Origin: Przewalskia tangutica
Lineage: Eukaryota > Streptophyta > Magnoliopsida > Solanales > Solanaceae
NCBI GenBank assembly: GCA_029844215.1
Contig: CM056725.1
Coordinates: 33,758,485-33,822,484, forward strand
DNA: 64,000 nt
Reading direction: 5' to 3'
Made by a program: the position numbers and the translations under genes. Below, piece after piece: positions 58,982 to 64,000 of the stretch (the first letter of the stretch is position 1; each line of letters begins with the position of its first letter). The notes beneath the pieces were generated by a model. It did not search any database. It was not told the DNA's origin and saw only the letters and a list, made by a program, of their open reading frames with translations.

Positions 58982-60375
58982 TTTACACGTCTAACCGGAC
59001 GTGTACAATTCTACTCAGCAATACTACACAAGTTCATCGCAATACACCCTATGTAAATACATCGCTTCTTTTCTTTATTCTTCAGCTTAAGTCAAAAGAC
59101 ATTGCGAATACTAAGTATAGTTCCATATACAATGTACTTCAACTATATATTCTAACAAACATGTAATTTCCAATTACAATAGAGGACAAGATAATTACCT
59201 CGACAAGCCCAAAATTATCCAAGTTATAATGTCGATCCTGAGCAAGGTTTAGCTCCAATTCGTGCGCTCAAACCACTCCAAACAACCCTTAGAAGTTCTA
59301 ACTAACTTCTACTCAAATACTTCAACCAACTGAAGATTTCCTTAGGGTTTCGGTTTGAGACTAAAGGACAAAAGGTAGTATTTCCGACTCTACGTAAAGA
59401 GGTATCTTTGGAATACTACAAGGTACAAGGCTAAGGTATTTTGGGCATTATAACAATACTAGGGGAGTATTTCAATACCACAAGGGAGGGGTATTATACG
59501 AAAACAACTAGGCTAGGGGGGGGTACCCCACGGCTAGCACCACAAAGGGGGGAGGGGGACTCCTCGGCCAAAGGCCTTAACTAGGGAGGGGGGGGCTCTT
59601 GGACGAGAGTCAAACAAGAGGAGAGGGGAAGGATAGCAAGACTTGGAACATTTTGACGAATGAAGTCTTGCCAAGGGGTAAATATAGCAAAACCAAAAGC
59701 CAACCAATGGCCAAGATCAAGCCATGTGCAAGGCAAGTGTAAGGCCAAGATCAAGCCAAGTGCACCCTAGACCCTACTCCTTAAAACCCTCACAAATATC
59801 TACACAAATATCTACCACAACTTGTCCCCTCGGCCAAGTCTGCCGCCCACATCTTTCCATTGTGAGGTGACACGTCACCCTCCCGTTGGCCAATAATGTT
59901 TGGTCTCTCGTAAAAATCCGCAAAAATACAAAACCACATCGCCGTAATTTTCCCTTCGCACGCTACGCAAAACGTTTCGTCGAAAAACGACTCTAACCGG
60001 GTGTTGTGCACAATTGTAAAATCGGCCAAGGGTGCCACATGGGGGTGACACGTGTCGCCCGATTCGCCTAATATTTCGTCTTCCAAAATATCCAAAATAC
60101 CGGAAATCTCAAAAACAAAGCGGGCCCAAAACCAGAATTTCTCCCGTGGGCCCCACGTGACCATTTCCGAAAATAAAATCTCAAAATTCTAATATAATCT
60201 ATGAAGTCCAAATACCAAATCTGGGAATCCAATTCCCATTAACGAACCTTTTTCTTCACAAATAACCGGAAACTTTTCCGTCGAAAACTCACATCTTTCT
60301 TTCTTTTCAACATTTTCTGCCGTACTCTCGTACGTACGTCCTCACATACATACCCTGCAACTACGGGGTATAACA

Positions 60376-61196
60376 AAACCCCTTCGTATCCCACGTCTGA
60401 CCTTGATCCTTGCATAGAGTGCATACTCCTAGTTTCATTATTATCCTCCTGACCCGCCTTAGCCTTCTGACCTAAGCCCCGACCCGTAATAGGAGGAGTC
60501 ACAACGTTTCCCGGGGCATTAAAGTTTGTTCTCTTGACACCCGCGTTAAACTTCTTGGGGATAGGAGTACCATCAATGCTTTCAACTGACTTTGAGTCAA
60601 ACAAGACGTGATTACTCTTGGACCCATGTACACCTGCCCGACCCGTCATGAACTTCTGACCCACGCCCTGACCCGGTTTAGACCCGAGTATGCCATCGTG
60701 TCTTATTTCTCCAATTGCAATGTCTGGCCCCGAATTTAACCCTTTTCCTGCTAACCTGAGTGAATTTCCAGGTAGTGTCGGGGTACTAATGTCGAGCGAT
60801 CGCCCCGTTTCTTCCGAAATGATCCCGCTACCAACTAATTGGCCCGTGGAATGATCGACCACCATAGTAGCTTTAGGGTGTCAATGGCTATCGGTAAAGG
60901 ACCCTGCCTGCCGAAAGTTCTGCCTTCAAATTCACTTATATCCAAGCTTTCAATTTCAATATTTTTGCCCCATTCATGTATCCTTTGTAGCATAGAATCG
61001 TCTACTACATCTTCTAATGGAAAGCGAGTCCAGGTGACATGAACCAACACGAAGGGTCCGAGATTGATTAATAAGATTTTCCTCGGCAATTGTTGGATCG
61101 CTCCACTCTTTTTTTCTTCCTTGTTCTAGCTTTAGCCGAACTGCCTGAACCTCCTGAATCATTGCTAGAACGTGTGTAACGCTTAGACTTTTTCAT
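60376..61196 (-). pseudogene. LINE ORF1, N-terminal part
   Basis: ATG at 61196-61194 begins MKKSKRYTRSSNDSGGSGSS, then a basic KARTRKKKSG stretch. Next are LPRKILLINLGPFVLVHVTW and EWGKNIEIESLDISEFEG, then (after a frameshift near 60870) a Gly/Ser-rich region with LPGNSLRLAGKGLNSGPDIA and PPITGRGLGQKAKAGQ. It ends at the solo-LTR junction at 60376 and continues at 56840. I chose this start because it is the first ATG after the CT-rich 5'UTR and the frame is open from it. The N-terminus is not conserved among LINEs, so assignment to this ORF1 rests on continuity. Confidence 0.7.
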
Positions 61197-61347
61197 ATTG
61201 TGAACAATAACAATTAAACCATAGTGAAACAAACGAAAATCTTAGGGGGGGGAAGAAGAGGAAAAAACCGAAGGAGCAACTAAGGGAAACGTTGAGAGCG
61301 TTTTCTTAGTGAGAGAAACTTCTGTCTAACTCCTTTTAAAATGGTAA
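61197..61347 (-). other. LINE 5' untranslated region
   Basis: On the minus strand the 150 bases before the ORF1 ATG include AAGTTTCTCTCACTAAG, CGCTCTC and a long CT-rich tract, typical for a plant LINE leader. A G8 run lies near 61243-61250 on the plus strand. The 5' end is set by where the type B LTR resumes and could be off by about 20 bases. Confidence 0.6.
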
Positions 61348-63780
61348 CTTGAAAGATAAGAGACTTAAGCTTGAGATTGTTGACCAAGTCAACTTGTCCA
61401 CTTGGCTTTACATTAATTGCTCTTCATCCTAGACCACAAGTGTAATAATCTAAGCCCTTCTTTGTGTTATATAAGCATACTACTAGTGCAAGACTAGTCT
61501 TCAACACTTAGAAAAATCACAACACTTTGTTCTTCACAAGGAGCTCTCGGGTTTGTGTAAGGTTCCACACAAAAAATTTGTAGTTTCGATCCATTGTTCA
61601 CAAGACTTAAACCCAATGTCCCTAAGGGTATTGTAAGGATATCTCAATAGAAAGATTTCGGAAAAATGACGTTTTCGTATTAGTCGCAAGGCGGATACTT
61701 AAGGAGTTCTTCAACTTTGAAGTTGGAACTTGAAGATGGGTTCTTCATGCTTCTAGGAGTGCTTGGAGCGGATTGGAACATAAGGAAAGGAGCTAAGAAT
61801 TTGCTAAGGAGCGACTTTGAATCTTGGAATTTTTAAGGGCTTGTTAAGGTATAATCTTGTCGTTTTAGCAATTAAGGTTTACTTATTGTTGTAGTTATGG
61901 ATATTAGCAAGCATGAGTTATATATTATGAGGTTTGATAGGTTTATTGGCTATTGGAACCCTAATCCGAAAACTAGCATGTTTAGCCTTAAGATTGGAAT
62001 TCAAGTTGATTATTAGTTTAAGTCGTCGCATGTTGTATAAGAAAGAATTGTAGTTGTTGAAGTTGTTTATGACTATGTAACATGTTAGACCTTAGAACTT
62101 GGAATATAAAAAGGATTGGAAAAGACTTTGAATTGTTGGTTATGTTGTTGGCCGAGAATGGCTTGAATATGGAACTACTTCGTATTAATTGTGGGGCGGA
62201 ATTTTACACGTATTGTAAGGCGTGTAATCCCATTTGTTTGGTTGTTGTTTTGAGACTTAAATATGGCGTGTTGGTTATTGTATTCGGCCTTGAAAAAGGT
62301 GGCAAAGTGAGTAGAAACAAAGGAAGTGCTGCCCGATTTTCCGTAGAATTAGAGACCAAATACTTAGTATTATTCTACGTTAGAGACTAGAAGTTGATAG
62401 TCTTGTTGTGACCATTATAGGTTGACACTTCTACGTACGGCGTATTCGGCTTAGCTTGTGGATTTAGTCGAAAGGGTATGTGAACTATCTCCTCTTCTAG
62501 CATGATTCCTTAAGATAAAGAAAGTATGTCCTACTCCTTAAATGATCCATTCCTTGGTTGTATTTGGATTGCCTAAAATAGAATTTGTTCTATGTACTTC
62601 CTTGATTGTACTTTGATGTTTAAATTGTAAGTTGTATAATCCATTTCCTTAGTGAAGTTTGGATTCTTAAAAGTGAAAGTATTTTACATAAAGTACATAG
62701 AGTCTTGAAAAGGAAGTGGTTTCCAAACCTTTTGGCTAGTGCCTTAGTTCCAAAACCTAATGGTCGTTTTAATGACTTTAGGGGAGTTAAAGGAGTGATT
62801 TACTTAATTGTTTTAAGAGAGGAGAAATGACATGATTTAAGAGAAGTAACTTGTTTTAAAGGTGTGAGTTACTTGAGGTTTAAAAGTAGAAGAAACTTGT
62901 TTTCTAAATATTAAGAGAATTGAAGTATTTTGAAAGTTAAGAAACTTGTTTTGTAAGTATGTGATACTTGGTTTTAAGTATAAGCCTCTTGGTTATAAAA
63001 AAGGAATGAATATGTCTAAAACCATAAAGGGTTATAACGACTTTATGGGAAGTTGGTTATAACGGCTTTATGGAAGGTTAAGAAAGTTGTCTATTTTGAT
63101 TATTAGGCATAAGTTGCCTAGATTGTGAAAATTTGAAGTTACTTGATTTCAAGCTCTGAAAAGAGTTTTCTAAAAGTGTAGTAACTTACTTTGAAAAATA
63201 GACATACATTGATACTACTGGTGTTAGTATCTTGGGGATTTGCATAAAAAGGAGTCTTTTGAAAAGAATGTACGTACGTAGTACTTTATCTTGTTTAATT
63301 GAGAATTATTCTATGTATGCCTTGATAAGTACTTTGGCTTGTTTAATTGAGAATTATTCTATGTGTGCCTTGATAAGTACTTTGGCTTGTTTAATTGAGA
63401 ATTATTTTATGTGTGCCTTGATAAGTACTTTGGCTTGTTTAATTGAGAATTATTCGATGGGTGCCTTGATAAGTACTTTGGCTTGTTTAATTGAGAATTA
63501 TTCTATAAGTACCTTGAGTTTATAAAATGAAAGTCTATAGATTTTATGAACTTGCCTATGTGTGCTGGTGAAAGCCTTTGAGTGCAAGTATTATGTTTTA
63601 TTACGTTGCCGCGACTCTCGGTTGGAGAAGTGTTTGTCTTGTGAGTTTACTTGGGCGACAAGCGGTGATGTGGGATTCCACGGGTATGCTTCCATTATTT
63701 GTGTTACTCCTTGGACATGCTTACGATGTGGGATTCCGGGGCATGTGACCAGGAGGCGGGTTAGATTCCCGGATTTATAA
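61348..63780 (+). mobile_element. Type B LTR, right part, after the LINE
   Basis: Resumes with the target-duplication copy and then TTGACCAAGTCAACTTG, matching uninterrupted B LTRs. TTATATAAG box near 61467, TTATAAC doublet near 63030 and a 5-copy 48-base array. It can be followed to the GATTCCGG..GTGACC segment near 63730-63780, then stops short of the LTR 3' end. Confidence 0.8.
63280..63520 (+). repeat. 48-bp minisatellite x 5 (B LTR array)
   Basis: AGTACTTTGGCTTGTTTAA-type starts at 63280, 63328, 63376, 63424 and 63472. The period is divisible by three, so an open frame with a repeated peptide (STLACLIENY) results by chance. Confidence 0.9.
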
Positions 63781-63894
63781 TGTCATGTTAGTGCCTTAAG
63801 TAAACTAAAATGAGAGTGTATATGAAAAAGACTAATAAGAAGTTAGGGGGATTTATTAACTTGCTTATTTATTGTGTGACGGCCGGTTGAGATG
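63781..63894. other. Unassigned sequence after truncated B LTR
   Basis: AT-rich, about 110 bases, no match seen elsewhere in the window, no coding signal. Confidence 0.4.
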
Positions 63895-64000
63895 GGGTAA
63901 GAGTATAAATGAGGGGTAAACCCCCAAGACGTTATACCACCTTCTCCAGGGTAAGAGTATAAATGAGGGGTAAACCCCCAAGACGTTATACCACCTGCTT
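63895..64000. repeat. 54-bp tandem repeat, two copies, cut by window end
   Basis: GGGTAAGAGTATAAATGAGG starts at 63895 and again at 63949. The two copies are identical until the last few bases (CTTCTCCA against CTGCTT). Each contains the near-palindrome GGGGTAAACCCCC. It could be the edge of a longer satellite array. Confidence 0.8.

Larger units (their letters stand above)
56841..60375 (-). mobile_element. Inverted type A solo LTR (3.5 kb) in LINE ORF1
   Basis: Left end decayed (TCGTCACACCCCG for TGTCACGACCCG), right end ACTACGGGGTATAACA at 60375. AAAC occurs immediately outside both ends (56837-56840 and 60376-60379 region), consistent with a 4-5 bp target duplication. Contains the inverted 75-base block (about 58308-58380), TTATAAC doublet (about 58595) and a 65-69 base array. 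U3 (about 59870-60375) is composite, like the A element at 12178. LINE ORF1 reads into both flanks. Confidence 0.85.
38307..61347 (-). mobile_element. Full-length L1-type LINE in four pieces
   Basis: Minus-strand LINE pieces at 61347-60376, 56840-53430, 49213-48737 and 40039-38307 read in order as 5'UTR, ORF1, endonuclease, RT, zf-RVT and poly(A) (T14 at 38307-38320). The sum is about 6.6 kb, normal for a full-length plant L1-type LINE. The target duplication has an exact 13-base core AAGCTTGAGATTG at 38294-38306 and 61367-61379. Weaker similarity extends upstream to about 31 bases. The gaps are LTR insertions at 40040-48736, 49214-53429 and 56841-60375. ORFs are fairly open, so the LINE was probably young when interrupted. 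Confidence 0.88.

Noticed and set aside
63232..63525. Open frame with the repeated peptide STLACLIENY
   Set aside because: It is the translation of a 48-bp LTR minisatellite whose period is a multiple of three. The same repeat in other LTR copies is not in frame.

Overview
This window looks like a heterochromatic, gene-poor stretch of a large plant nuclear genome, most likely a eudicot (possibly an asterid, a weak inference from repeat style only). I found no intact host gene, tRNA, rRNA or CRISPR. Almost all of it is Ty3/gypsy-type LTR retrotransposon sequence, plus one full-length L1-type LINE, nested several levels deep. No computation was run: boundaries come from reading terminal TG..CA motifs, primer-binding sites, polypurine tracts, target duplications and copy-to-copy comparison, and are usually good to a few bases.

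Three related LTR types recur. Type A starts TGTTATACCCCGTAG and ends near GGTCGTGACA. Type C is an A variant with a different leader. Type B starts TGTTACACCCCGTAAG and ends GGCGTGACA. All have very long LTRs (about 2.9-4.2 kb) around very small internal regions (1.1-2.6 kb). Internal regions keep a PBS resembling initiator-Met tRNA, gag remnants with a CCHC knuckle and a PPT. The A elements also keep a pre-RT EFVDVF-like leader and an integrase C-terminal tail. Protease, the RT core, RNase H and the integrase core are missing, so these are non-autonomous.

Layout: 1-2686 A LTR cut by the window edge, lying in a B LTR; 2687-8498 B element 1; 8499-22790 B element 2, whose 3' LTR holds a complete A element (12178-21486); 22791-29065 truncated C LTR holding an inverted A solo LTR with a perfect 5-bp duplication (23930-27252); 29066-31128 inverted mosaic LTR; 31129-31478 and 34884-35856 low-copy flanks, the second with a protein-coding remnant, around a C solo LTR; 35857-37911 four successive LTR stubs; 37912-63780 a B LTR interrupted by the LINE. 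The LINE (38307-61347, minus strand) is itself cut into four pieces by an inverted A element (40040-48736), a B solo LTR (49214-53429) and an inverted A solo LTR (56841-60375). Removing these leaves about 6.6 kb with 5'UTR, ORF1, ORF2 (EN, RT, zf-RVT) and a poly(A) tail. The window ends in a 54-bp tandem repeat.

The LTRs contain conserved cis-blocks (paired GGGCCCAC motifs, a CACGTG box and TATA in U3; a TTATAAC doublet; a 75-bp block) and a window where unrelated minisatellites have grown in different copies. The most notable observations are the shared internal deletion in separately inserted A elements, the hypervariable minisatellite slot and the four-piece LINE.
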